From positions 124,001 through 188,000 of the forward strand of contig NZ_QUEM01000002.1 in NCBI RefSeq assembly GCF_003477995.1: a DNA stretch of 64,000 bases. The letters run 5' to 3'. The notes under the pieces are model-generated. The model saw only the letters and a program-made list of their open reading frames with translations, ran no database searches and was not told where the DNA came from. Origin of the DNA: Bacteroides sp. OF04-15BH (GTDB lineage Bacteria; Bacteroidota; Bacteroidia; Bacteroidales; Bacteroidaceae). Below are positions 44,584 through 54,028 of this stretch, in pieces; position 1 is the stretch's first letter, and every line of letters begins with the position of its first letter. A program made the translations under genes and the position numbers.

Positions 44584-46827
44584 ATGGAAACAGTTTATTT
44601 AGGATTAATTCTATTCCTTTTTGTGCTGGCTATTTTCGACCTGGTAGTCGGAGTCAGTAATGATGCGGTGAACTTTCTGAACTCCGCAATCGGTTCAAAA
44701 GTGGCCCGCTTCCGTACCGTTCTTATTGTGGCAGCGGCCGGAGTATTGATTGGTGCTGTAGTCAGCAATGGTATGATGGACATCGCCCGTCACGGTATTT
44801 TCCAGCCTCAGATGTTCTCTTTCAATGATTTGCTGTGTATTTTCCTGGCAGTCATGGTGACCGATGTCGTGTTGTTGGATATCTTTAACTCTTTGGGAAT
44901 GCCGACATCAACTACCGTATCCATGGTGTTTGAGCTCCTCGGAGGTACCTTTATTCTGGCTTTGTTGAAGATTGCTTTCGACGAAACCGGTACCCTTGGA
45001 TTTGCCGAACTGATGAACACCGAAAAGGCACTTTCCGTGATTTTGGGTATTTTCCTGTCCGTAGCTATCGCCTTTGTGGTCGGAGTCATTGTGCAGTGGA
45101 TATCCCGATTGATTTTTACTTTCAACTATCGCAAGAATCTGAACTATACCGTCGGTATTTTTGGCGGTATAGCTGTAACGGCAATTCTTTATTTTACTTT
45201 GGTTAAAGGTCTGAAGGGATCTGCTTTCGCAGGTGCTCCCTGGTTGGAATACATCAATCAGAATATCTCTACTGCCCTTATTGCCAGCCTGGTTATATTT
45301 ACCATTCTGATGCAGATCCTGCACTTCCTGAAGGTTAATGTCTTCAAGATTATCATCCTGATGGGTACTTTTGCCCTGGCTATGGCTTTTGCCGGCAATG
45401 ACTTGGTGAACTTTATCGGAGTTCCTTTGGCTGCCTATTCCGCTTTTCAGGATTTTGTGGCCAACGGAGCCGGAAACGCCGACACATTTATGATGTCTTC
45501 TCTGAACGAGAGTGCCAAAACTCCGTTTGTATTCCTTCTGATTGCCGGTATCATCATGGTCTTTGCTCTGGCTTTCTCAAAGAAAGCACACAACGTGATC
45601 AAAACTTCGGTTGACCTGTCTCGTCAGGATGAGGGTGAGGAAATGTTCGGTTCGTCACGTGTGGCCCGTAGCATTGTCCGCGGTTCGACCTCTATTGGTG
45701 AGTTCCTTTCCAACTACACTCCGAAAGGATTGAGCAGCTGGTGCGACAAGCGTTTTAACAAGAACGAAGTCATTTTGGAGAATGGAGCCGCTTTTGACCT
45801 GGTACGTGCTTCGGTTAATCTTGTGGTAGCCGGTCTGCTGATTATCATGGGTACTTCCTTGAAATTACCTTTGTCAACCACTTACGTGACCTTCATTGTG
45901 GCCATGGGTTCTTCTTTGGCCGACAGAGCCTGGAGCCGTGAGAGTGCCGTATTCCGTATCACCGGAGTGCTCAATGTGATTGGTGGTTGGTTCCTGACAG
46001 CAGCCGTAGCCTTTATTTCCTGCGCTTTCGTAACCATCCTGATGTATTATGGTGGTATGATTGTGATGTTTGCCTTTGTTATCCTGTCCATATATATATT
46101 GCTGAAGAACAACATCGGTGCCGGAAAGAAGGACGAACGCGGTGCACGCGATGTGGTGTTCCAAGAAATGATGGCAACCCGCGACAAGGCCGAGTGCTGG
46201 GGTTATCTCAAGAAACATGTATCCATCACTCAGAAAGAAGTGCTTGATTTTGTGGCTACCTCTTATGAACGTGTGATTGACGGATTCACCGGCGAAAACC
46301 TGAAAACCTTGAGAAAGGTATCCCGAAAACTGGATCAGGAGAAGCGCATAATCAAGAAGCTGCGTCAGAGAGAACTGGTTGGTATGAGAAGAATCGACAC
46401 ACAATTGTCTTTGGAAAAGAACACCTGGTTCCATTTGAGTACCAACAGCGACCAGCAGATGATTTACTGTTTGAAGCGTATGAACGACCCGTGTCAGGAG
46501 CATGTTGACAATAACTTCAATCCGTTGAACGAGGAGTGCATTGCCGAATTGCAACAGGTAAAACAGCAGGTTCTGGAATTTATTGCCCGCGGTGGTGCTA
46601 TCATCGAGGAGCAGAACCTGGAGATTGTTGAGGCTTTCCTGCTCGAAACGGAGAATTACAAAGACAAGCTTTCCGTAATCCGCAAAAAGCAGTTTGACCG
46701 CTTGCAGACAGAAAACAGCCAGTACCTCAAGGTTGCCTTGGTTTATTTGAATATCCTGCAGGAGAGTCAGGAGTTGATCAGCTGTCTGCGTCACGATCTT
46801 CGTGCTTATAAGAAGTTTATTCAGTAG
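44584..46827 (+). CDS. PiT-family inorganic phosphate transporter with PhoU-like C-terminal domain
   Basis: The protein is 747 residues from the ATG at 44584, which puts the first membrane helix at the N-terminus (METVYLGLILFLFVLAIFDL). The two PiT repeats carry their signature Asn-Asp loops, VGVSNDAVNFLNSAIGSK and AFAGNDLVNFIGVPLAA. About twelve helices are followed after residue 510 by a soluble helical domain of some 220 residues resembling PhoU. PiT proteins carry metal-phosphate with H+ or Na+. The fused tail would place a PhoU-like sensor directly on the carrier. No separate phoU or pst genes are in the window. Confidence 0.92.
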   Translation: METVYLGLILFLFVLAIFDLVVGVSNDAVNFLNSAIGSKVARFRTVLIVAAAGVLIGAVVSNGMMDIARHGIFQPQMFSFNDLLCIFLAVMVTDVVLLDIFNSLGMPTSTTVSMVFELLGGTFILALLKIAFDETGTLGFAELMNTEKALSVILGIFLSVAIAFVVGVIVQWISRLIFTFNYRKNLNYTVGIFGGIAVTAILYFTLVKGLKGSAFAGAPWLEYINQNISTALIASLVIFTILMQILHFLKVNVFKIIILMGTFALAMAFAGNDLVNFIGVPLAAYSAFQDFVANGAGNADTFMMSSLNESAKTPFVFLLIAGIIMVFALAFSKKAHNVIKTSVDLSRQDEGEEMFGSSRVARSIVRGSTSIGEFLSNYTPKGLSSWCDKRFNKNEVILENGAAFDLVRASVNLVVAGLLIIMGTSLKLPLSTTYVTFIVAMGSSLADRAWSRESAVFRITGVLNVIGGWFLTAAVAFISCAFVTILMYYGGMIVMFAFVILSIYILLKNNIGAGKKDERGARDVVFQEMMATRDKAECWGYLKKHVSITQKEVLDFVATSYERVIDGFTGENLKTLRKVSRKLDQEKRIIKKLRQRELVGMRRIDTQLSLEKNTWFHLSTNSDQQMIYCLKRMNDPCQEHVDNNFNPLNEECIAELQQVKQQVLEFIARGGAIIEEQNLEIVEAFLLETENYKDKLSVIRKKQFDRLQTENSQYLKVALVYLNILQESQELISCLRHDLRAYKKFIQ

Positions 46828-46894
46828 TTGGATAAAGGAACATTCTGAGAGGGCAATTAGCCTTATGATGTTCCGTTGTTGAAATGATTATCAT

Positions 46895-46948
46895 AAGAAA
46901 TAAAGGTGGTCCAAAGCGAATCTGCTTGAAGGACCACCTTTATTTCTT
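46895..46948 (+). terminator. Perfect 18-bp terminator of the phosphate transporter
   Basis: AAGAAATAAAGGTGGTCC at 46895-46912 is exactly complementary to 46931-46948, with an 18-nt loop. A/T-rich flanks on both sides make it usable in both directions. Confidence 0.8.
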
Positions 46949-47274
46949 GTATGTAAGAGTGGTTTGATAGGCAAATGGAGAAATGTGGTGTGTACGTTTT
47001 TTGTTTGCATGACCCATGTTTATATGTTTCTTAGGGCTGGTAATGCAGATGTATTCGAAACTTGCTTCTTGGTTTCTTACGGTGCTGTAAATCATGAAAC
47101 GGTTTTTCATCATTTTAGATTCATTCTCTTAGACAGAACCGAAAAAGGTGAAAGTATGGCTCTTATCAGATAGATCAAAAACAGTTACATTGGGTTTTGT
47201 TTTTTAAAGTAGGCTCCTTCTTTTTCCTGTTCATAAAAAAATATTAAAATCCGCATTTAGCAGAAAAAATAAGA

Positions 47275-47282
47275 TACCTTTG
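47275..47282 (+). promoter_or_regulatory. -7 box for the macroglobulin operon
   Basis: TACCTTTG is a perfect TAnnTTTG match 42 bp before the ATG at 47325. The -33 element is weak. Confidence 0.55.
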
Positions 47283-47324
47283 TTTCTTTCAGGAGTATTT
47301 TTGTAATTATAAAAATTCTTGCCC

Positions 47325-50300
47325 ATGAAAACATACAAAAATATCAGACTGCGCTTTTGTTCAGGAGCGCTTTTGCTGTCATTCCTTTTGTGTCAGCCCG
47401 TAGAGGCACGCCGCTACGACAGGCTGTGGAAGCAGGCTTTCCGTTATCAGGAGCAGGGCTATTCGGCTTCTGCCGGTAAGGTTGTGGACAAGATTCAGGT
47501 CAAAGCCTTGCGGGAGAATAACCGGAATCAGGAGATGGCAGCCTTTCTGGCCGCAACGTCTTTCCGGCAACAGATTTCTCCGGACAGCTTTTATATTGAT
47601 TTTCAAGAGTTGGAACGGCGTGTGCTTCAGGCAGAAACGCCGGCCGAACGGGCTGTGTATGCGTCTTTTGCGGCGGAAGTCTGTCAGAATAACCAGTACC
47701 GTGGACAATGGCGTGCCTGGGCCGAGGGCGACAGTCTTCCGATAGAATACTGGAGCCGTGAGGATTATCGCAAACGGGCGCTTTATTACCATACGCTCTC
47801 CCTGACCGATGTTTCGGTATTGGGTGAGGTCCGTTTGAAAGATTATATGCCTTTGGTGCTTCCGGGAGAAACCGACCGTCAGTTCGGGCATGACCTGCTC
47901 CATCTGATCGGGTGCCGTGCTCTGGCAGGCATGAAAAGCCTGAATGCGGACCCGGCACTGTTACAGGAGTCGGTCGGAAAGATATTGTCTGTTTACCGGG
48001 AACATAAAAACCGGGATGCGGAATTATATTTCTTGCTGGACTCTATTCAAATGACGCCCCCGAAGAATTGGGGAGCCGTATCTTCCGAGCAGCGCGATTC
48101 TTTGCTCTTCGCCAGTGCGGAATATCGGGCTTATGCCGATATCATGCAGCGTTTTGCCGACCGCCCTTCTGTGGCTGAAGCCTATCTGCGCGCTTCGCAG
48201 ATGGGATTCAGTACTCCGGAGCAAGTACGCCTGTTGCAGACTGCCTTAGATCGTTATCCGCGCTATAAACGCATTTCTGCATTAAAGAACGAGTTGAAAA
48301 GCCTGAGTCAGCCTTATCTGAGTTGGGTCGTTGATGAGACCGGTTATCCCGGTGATACCATCTCCTGGACTTTGGCACACCGCAATATCCGCGATGTGGA
48401 GTGCCGGATTTATCGGATTACCCAAAGTTTGCAGGACACTTTGACCCGTCAGCCTTTTGAAAAGGTCGGAAAGATGCTGCAAAAGCAAGGAGAATTGCTG
48501 GAAACACGCAAGCTGGTTTTGAAAGAAGAGCCTTCACCTTATGAATATGTGCGTGATACGCTTTCCTGGACCGTACCCGAAATCGGTTATTATGCCTTAT
48601 ATTTTACGGTCCGCTCTCCCGAGGGCACACAAGAGGAGTGCCGTTTCTTCCAGTCTTCCACTTTGCGTGCTTTCTCTTTGGCGGAGCCGGACGGCCGGAT
48701 GCTTGATGTGCTGGTTACCGATGCGCGCAGCGGTGCCCCTCGTCCGATGGCACGGGTAGAAGTCATGTCTCCTTCGTTGGAGGAAGACCGGCAGCTCCGT
48801 ATCACCTCCTATACCGATGCGTACGGACGGGCCTCTTTGGACATATCCGATTTTAAACAATATAAGATCTATGCCTGCTGGCAAGGTGATTCCATCTGGC
48901 TGGACCCGAGGGGGAAAGAACGCTTTGCCACCCCGAAAACCACGGAAACCTGGGGAGAAATCTATACCGACCGCTCTTTGTACCGTCCGGGACAGACTGT
49001 TCATTTGGCCGGTGTTGCGGGCAAGCGTCAGAGTACGACCTATCAGGTGATGCCTGATACCCGTTTGCCGTTGTCCGTTTACGATGTTTCCGGCAAGGAA
49101 GTCTACCGTGACAGTGTGCAGACCGATGCCTGGGGCTCCTGGCGTATGGATTATCAGTTGCCCCAGCAGGGAGCAAACGGCAGTTACCGGGTCCGGGTGG
49201 GCGAAGTTTCCGAAAACTTCTCCGTGGAAGAATATGCACGTCCTCATTTTGAAATCGTGCTGGATCAGACCGATATGGCTCCAAAGGCCTGGGGAGATAC
49301 TCTGCAAGTTTCGGGTGTCGTGCGCAATTATAACGGAGCACCGGCCGCCTATGCCCGTGTGGCCGCTCAGTTCCGGATAAGCAATATTTTTGCAAGTTCC
49401 TGGGAAAACAGAAGTCCGGTAAACGATACGCTTCAGACCGATGCAACCGGCCGTTTCTGTTTCTCTTTCCCCGTGGGCGCTTCCCTGAATCCCGACAAAC
49501 CGGATTATTCCTATCCGGCCAGCGTGAGCTGTACGGCGCTGCATCCGTCGGGCGAACAGGCGGAACAAAGAGCTTTTCTTCAGGTGGTGACGCTCCGCAA
49601 TAAGCTTTCTCTGGAAGTACCCGAGGTTTTGAACCGAGACTCTGTCGAACAGGTTTGTTTCCATTTGAATAATACCCGGAACGAGTTGCTGCAAGGTACT
49701 GTCTTCTATCAACTTGTTCCGGCAGATGGTGCTTCTTCCGGTGCTCCGGTTCAGGCCACCGGCAAGTATATAGCCAATAAAGATTTTGCCTTGGAGGGAT
49801 TGCAGGGACTTCCGTCCGGACGATATATTCTGAAAGCCACTTCGGTTGTTGAAAACGATACGCTGAAAGCTTCCCGTCCGGTCATCGTGTATTCTCCGAA
49901 AGATACCCGTGTTCCGGCGGATACCGTATTCTGGTTCCGCACATTGCAGCCCGATTTTACGGAAAGCAAGCCTTTTGTTTGCGAGGTCGGTTCATCGGAA
50001 CGTGAGGTAACCTTATATTATACCTTGTGTCATAACGGAAAGATTCAGGAACGCAAAGTGCTGGAGTTCAGCGATTCACTCTTTACCTTGCAGCTTCCTT
50101 ACCAGTCTGACTATGCCGATGGAGCCAGTCTGCATCTGGCATTTGTCAAGGACAATAAGGTCTACACCCGTGATATCCGCATCAATCATCGCATCGAAAC
50201 GCCCCGCCTGCATTATAAATGGCATACGTTCCGCGACAAGCTATCTCCGGGTGCCCGTGAGAAATGGACCTTGCAGCTGACCGATTCCAAGGGCAACCCC

Positions 50301-52964
50301 GTGGAGGCCCGTTGCTTCTTTACGCTCTATGATGCCTCGCTCGATGCTATCCGCAGACACTCCTGGAGACTTTCCCCACCGTCGGTACCTTATCTGGCCA
50401 TGCCTTCGTGGAACAGCCGTTACCTGTCAGTAACCAGTTTTGGCATCTCCTTCCCGTGGAAGCATGAGCTGCAGCCGGCTGAGATCTGGTCGGAACTGAA
50501 TCTCCAGTTGTTGGGAGGAATGCCGTCCGGAGGAAAGACCAAGGGAGCACCTTTGCTGTATCAGTCCGCTGCCGGCGTTTCGGTCAACCGGATGCACAGT
50601 CCGAAGATGCTGGACGAGGTTGTCGTGGCTGAAGTTGAGGAATCTATGGATATGGCCGCTGCGCCTTCTCTGGAAACAAATCCGGTGATTCGGAAGAATT
50701 TGCAGGAAACAGCCTATTTCAATGCCGAATTGAATACGGACAAGGAGGGAAAGGTCAGTTTGTCGTTTACGGTTCCCGAGGCTCTGACCCGCTGGCGACT
50801 GCTGGGAGTGGGATATACCAAGGATATGGCCTACTGCCGCATTGATACCACCGTTGTGACACAACAGCAACTCATGGCGCAGCTGTTCCGTCCGGCTTAT
50901 CTGAATGTCGGAGATCAGGCCCGCTTACAGACCACGTTGACCAATCTGTCTGATGAGGCAGACCGGGGAACGCTGACACTGGAAATCCGTGATGCAGAAA
51001 CCGATTCGATGGTCTTCCGTGAGGAACAGCCGTTCCGCATAGCCGGAGGAGAGTCGGCACAATATACCTTTGATTTTGTGCCCGAGCAGGGCAACCGCAC
51101 TCTGGTGTGCCGCATTCTGGCCGACGGACAGCATCATTCCGATGGCGAGCAGCAGTATCTTCAGGTTCTTCCGGCCACCGTTCCGGTCACTTATGCCCGT
51201 CCGTTTGTGGTAGAGGGAAGCGGAGTACATCAGATCGGTCTGCCGGTGCAGGATGCTTACCGCCGGCAGGGACTGTCACCTTCTTCCTGGTTCCTGGAGT
51301 ATAACACCAATCCGCTGTTTGCAGCCGTTCAGGTGCTTCCTTTGTTGCAGAACACCGAAAGCCGTGGTGCCGAGGAGTTGGTTGCCGGTTATTATGCCAC
51401 AGTCTGCTCGGCCCATTTGCTGAAGACCCGTCCTCAGATCGGTGACTGGCTGAAGCATTGGAACGATCCGGAATATCTCCGCTACGAAGACGAGTGGTGG
51501 AAGTGGGTGCGCCGTCTGAATCCGCGTTTGTGGGAAGAAACTCCGTGGAGCCGCTCTTATGAAGAAAGCGGCAACCGTCTGGCGGCCGTTTATGCAGCCC
51601 AGAATGATCCCGCCAAGATAGCCGAACAGCGAAGCCGTCTGCTCGACGGACTTCTGGCCTGCCAGCAGACCGACGGTTCGTTTGCCTGGATGCCCGGATT
51701 GCGAGGCCGTTCTTCGGTAACCCTGCGGGTGCTGTCCCTGCTGGAGACCCTTCGTCCTTACAGTGCCGCTCTGGCCGATGAGGAGTTGAACCGCAAGGAA
51801 CAGCTGTTGCGCGACCGTGCCTTCCGCTATCTCCAGAAAACATTCGAGGAGCGTTCTGTGGGCGTGGAGCCGCTGTCTATGGCAGGAAGCGCCGATGAGA
51901 CCGATTTTCTCTGGCTGGCTGCCTGTCATCTGGGAGCCGATGAAGCCCGGAAACTTCCGGCTGTGAAGTCGGCGGTAGAGGCTTTGGCGCGTCATAGCAG
52001 CACGCTGCCTTATGCCCGCAAGATTTCTGCGGCCCGTGCACTTCATGCCTACGGTTATCGCGATGAGGCACTGGCCTGCCTGAATTCCGTGGCCGAGCAT
52101 CTGGTGACCGATTCTTTGGGAGCCCGTTACTTTGATACGACTCTGGCCGGAGAAACAGCCGGCGAGCAGCGTCTTCTGCTCCATCTGGCTGCTCTGCAAC
52201 AGTTCCGCACCCTGCAACCAGAGCAGAAAGAGCCGGCACAGGGTATGCTGCGCTGGGTACTGCTGCAAAAACGCATTCAGGGATGGGACAACAACTATCT
52301 GTCCGCCTGTGCCGTACAGGCCTTGTTGGCCGATGCCGCTGAGGCTGTTCCTGCCTCGGCCGGCGATTCGCTGTGGCTGCATACCGGCACAGTCCGTCAG
52401 GGTGTGGCTGCGGCTCCGGCTGCACTGCCCGTGGTGCGTTATGTGTTGCCGCTGGACGGAAAGAACGGCTGTCCGGATGCGCTGACCGTGAAGAAGCAGG
52501 ACGACCGGCTGACGTGGGGTACTGCCTATACGCAATATGACCTGTCGCCCGACCAGATTATGCGGAAGCAGAAAGAGTGGGGCGCCCTGTCGGTAGAGAT
52601 CAGTCGCATGCCCGACAGCCTCACGGTGGGTCAGGACCTGAATGCCGTGTATATGATCCGGGCCGACCGCGACTATGACTATATGCTGCTGCACCTCAAG
52701 TCGGCAGCCTGCTGCCGTCCGGCATGGCTCACCTCGGGTTACCGTTCCGTGCAGGGTGTGGGGTACTATCTTTCTTTGGAAGAGGACGGCATGCTGCTCT
52801 ATTTCGACCATCTGCCGAAAGGAAACTATGTGCTGGAAGTGCCCTACAAGGTGCAGTTCAGCGGCAACTATCTGCATGGAGGAGCCGAGTTCCAGAGTTA
52901 TTACGCTCCGGAGTTCCGAACCTATCTGCCGGGCAAAAAGATAAAAGTAAATGAAGCGAAATAA
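47325..52964 (+). CDS. Alpha-2-macroglobulin-like exported protein without thioester
   Basis: The protein is 1879 residues from the ATG at 47325. A signal peptide (about 1-28, ending QPVEA) has no lipobox. Macroglobulin-type beta domains follow. The hallmark IYTDRSLYRPGQTVHLAG sits near residue 545-560, the bait/A2M core (LQETAYFNAELNTDKEGKVS, EALTRWRLLGVGYTKDM) near 1120-1170 and the helical thioester domain near 1320-1600. The thioester CxEQ is absent: the equivalent stretch reads QNTESRGAEELV. A segment LDEVVVAEVEE near 1095 resembles a TonB-box-like DEVVV. Bacterial macroglobulins trap proteases in the periplasm; without the thioester, covalent trapping is impossible and the role is open. 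Its 3' end overlaps the next gene by 14 bp. Confidence 0.88.
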   Translation: MKTYKNIRLRFCSGALLLSFLLCQPVEARRYDRLWKQAFRYQEQGYSASAGKVVDKIQVKALRENNRNQEMAAFLAATSFRQQISPDSFYIDFQELERRVLQAETPAERAVYASFAAEVCQNNQYRGQWRAWAEGDSLPIEYWSREDYRKRALYYHTLSLTDVSVLGEVRLKDYMPLVLPGETDRQFGHDLLHLIGCRALAGMKSLNADPALLQESVGKILSVYREHKNRDAELYFLLDSIQMTPPKNWGAVSSEQRDSLLFASAEYRAYADIMQRFADRPSVAEAYLRASQMGFSTPEQVRLLQTALDRYPRYKRISALKNELKSLSQPYLSWVVDETGYPGDTISWTLAHRNIRDVECRIYRITQSLQDTLTRQPFEKVGKMLQKQGELLETRKLVLKEEPSPYEYVRDTLSWTVPEIGYYALYFTVRSPEGTQEECRFFQSSTLRAFSLAEPDGRMLDVLVTDARSGAPRPMARVEVMSPSLEEDRQLRITSYTDAYGRASLDISDFKQYKIYACWQGDSIWLDPRGKERFATPKTTETWGEIYTDRSLYRPGQTVHLAGVAGKRQSTTYQVMPDTRLPLSVYDVSGKEVYRDSVQTDAWGSWRMDYQLPQQGANGSYRVRVGEVSENFSVEEYARPHFEIVLDQTDMAPKAWGDTLQVSGVVRNYNGAPAAYARVAAQFRISNIFASSWENRSPVNDTLQTDATGRFCFSFPVGASLNPDKPDYSYPASVSCTALHPSGEQAEQRAFLQVVTLRNKLSLEVPEVLNRDSVEQVCFHLNNTRNELLQGTVFYQLVPADGASSGAPVQATGKYIANKDFALEGLQGLPSGRYILKATSVVENDTLKASRPVIVYSPKDTRVPADTVFWFRTLQPDFTESKPFVCEVGSSEREVTLYYTLCHNGKIQERKVLEFSDSLFTLQLPYQSDYADGASLHLAFVKDNKVYTRDIRINHRIETPRLHYKWHTFRDKLSPGAREKWTLQLTDSKGNPVEARCFFTLYDASLDAIRRHSWRLSPPSVPYLAMPSWNSRYLSVTSFGISFPWKHELQPAEIWSELNLQLLGGMPSGGKTKGAPLLYQSAAGVSVNRMHSPKMLDEVVVAEVEESMDMAAAPSLETNPVIRKNLQETAYFNAELNTDKEGKVSLSFTVPEALTRWRLLGVGYTKDMAYCRIDTTVVTQQQLMAQLFRPAYLNVGDQARLQTTLTNLSDEADRGTLTLEIRDAETDSMVFREEQPFRIAGGESAQYTFDFVPEQGNRTLVCRILADGQHHSDGEQQYLQVLPATVPVTYARPFVVEGSGVHQIGLPVQDAYRRQGLSPSSWFLEYNTNPLFAAVQVLPLLQNTESRGAEELVAGYYATVCSAHLLKTRPQIGDWLKHWNDPEYLRYEDEWWKWVRRLNPRLWEETPWSRSYEESGNRLAAVYAAQNDPAKIAEQRSRLLDGLLACQQTDGSFAWMPGLRGRSSVTLRVLSLLETLRPYSAALADEELNRKEQLLRDRAFRYLQKTFEERSVGVEPLSMAGSADETDFLWLAACHLGADEARKLPAVKSAVEALARHSSTLPYARKISAARALHAYGYRDEALACLNSVAEHLVTDSLGARYFDTTLAGETAGEQRLLLHLAALQQFRTLQPEQKEPAQGMLRWVLLQKRIQGWDNNYLSACAVQALLADAAEAVPASAGDSLWLHTGTVRQGVAAAPAALPVVRYVLPLDGKNGCPDALTVKKQDDRLTWGTAYTQYDLSPDQIMRKQKEWGALSVEISRMPDSLTVGQDLNAVYMIRADRDYDYMLLHLKSAACCRPAWLTSGYRSVQGVGYYLSLEEDGMLLYFDHLPKGNYVLEVPYKVQFSGNYLHGGAEFQSYYAPEFRTYLPGKKIKVNEAK

Positions 52965-54009
52965 TATTTTACATTACAGTCTGTTGGGGCTGCTCTGCTG
53001 GTGCGGTGCCTTGCTGCCGCACCGGGCGTCCTCAGCCGGAACCGTGTGGGCGGGAACCTACAATCTGGCCCGTTGGAACATTCCGGCGGGCGATTACAGC
53101 GGTATCACTCCGGTGGGGCAGGGGCTTTATGCCGTGGTCAACGACAAGCGGAACGGATTCTGCCTGTGGGAAATCCGTCAGGATTCGCTGACCGGGCGCG
53201 TGATGCAGGTGAAAGAAGTGCGGCAGGTGGCCTTGCAGGACCGCAAGACGGAGCCGCGCCTTGACCTGGAAGCCGTGAGCTGGTGGCCGGAGCGTAACTG
53301 CCTGCTGTTGATGTCGGAGCAGAAACAGACGGTTCTGGCCTACGATCTGACGGGAGCTCCCGTAGACTTCCGGTGGCCGATGCCAGTTGAGGCTGCCCCC
53401 GAAAAGATACATGCCAACTATGGATTTGAATCCCTGGCCCGTGATGAGGCTCATTCCTGCTTCTGGACCTGTACGGAAAACGTCCTGCGGGCCGAAGGGC
53501 TGCCGGTCGGTCCGTTGCGGCGCGAGGCGGCATCCGTGCCCGTGTTCTGCCTGAACGACGACGGTACGGCACGTCTGGCGGCTCGTTATCCCACCGATGT
53601 ACCCCGTGCCCGGACGTCCGGTCGCGCCTATTGTTACGGAGTGTCCGAACTGCTTGTCCTGCCCGGTTATGGTCTGCTGGTGCTGGAACGCGAGTTTTTT
53701 GCCAGCAGGAACTATCTGCGCAGTTGGGTGAACCACACGGTCTATCGGGTAGACCCCGAAGCCTTGTGGACGGCCGGAGGAAAAACGGTAGCCAAGACTC
53801 CCGTTGCTACCTTCCGCACCCGTCTCAATCCTCTGTCTTATCGGCTGGCCAATTTCGAAGGGATGGCTGCCGGCATCCGTCTGGCCGACGGGCGGCAGAC
53901 CGTGTTGCTGCTTTGCGATGCACAGAGCGGTGCCGGAAACCGGCTGTTTCATCTGAAAGACTATCTGCGGGTGCTGGTGCTTCCCGCAAAAACACAAACG
54001 AAAAATTAA
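52951..54009 (+). CDS. Exported phytase-like esterase family protein
   Basis: The 352-residue protein has an N-terminal signal (about 1-29). It then has a beta-propeller-like domain of the phytase-like/esterase-like family (PF13449 type). The signs are WNIPAGDYSGITPVGQGLYA, LDLEAVSWWPERNCLLLMSE and NYGFESLARDE, whose Asp/Glu pattern suits calcium and phosphate-ester binding. The true substrate is unknown. It overlaps the macroglobulin gene by 14 bp and is 19 bp before the DUF4837 lipoprotein gene, so the three are one unit. This stretch is noticeably G/C-rich. Confidence 0.85.
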   Translation: MKRNNILHYSLLGLLCWCGALLPHRASSAGTVWAGTYNLARWNIPAGDYSGITPVGQGLYAVVNDKRNGFCLWEIRQDSLTGRVMQVKEVRQVALQDRKTEPRLDLEAVSWWPERNCLLLMSEQKQTVLAYDLTGAPVDFRWPMPVEAAPEKIHANYGFESLARDEAHSCFWTCTENVLRAEGLPVGPLRREAASVPVFCLNDDGTARLAARYPTDVPRARTSGRAYCYGVSELLVLPGYGLLVLEREFFASRNYLRSWVNHTVYRVDPEALWTAGGKTVAKTPVATFRTRLNPLSYRLANFEGMAAGIRLADGRQTVLLLCDAQSGAGNRLFHLKDYLRVLVLPAKTQTKN

Positions 54010-54028
54010 CGCTTAATCCTCGTCTATT

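Larger units (their letters stand above)
46828..47324. other. Long intergenic region before the macroglobulin gene (497 bp)
   Basis: It contains an 18-bp terminator (46895-46948), an overlapping alternative hairpin (CTTATGAT at 46862-46869 with ATCATAAG at 46890-46897), and the macroglobulin -7 box at 47275-47282. A 57-residue minus-strand frame (46940-47113) and a 69-residue plus-strand frame lie here. Neither resembles a known protein, and I leave both unannotated. Confidence 0.6.

Noticed and set aside
46964..47173. 69-residue plus-strand ORF in the 46.8-47.3 kb gap
   Set aside because: It has no recognisable domain, promoter or start context, and random frames of this size are expected in such a gap.
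51276..52877. 533-residue ORF antisense to the macroglobulin gene
   Set aside because: It is a shadow of a G/C-rich coding region; the sense frame shows clear macroglobulin motifs.
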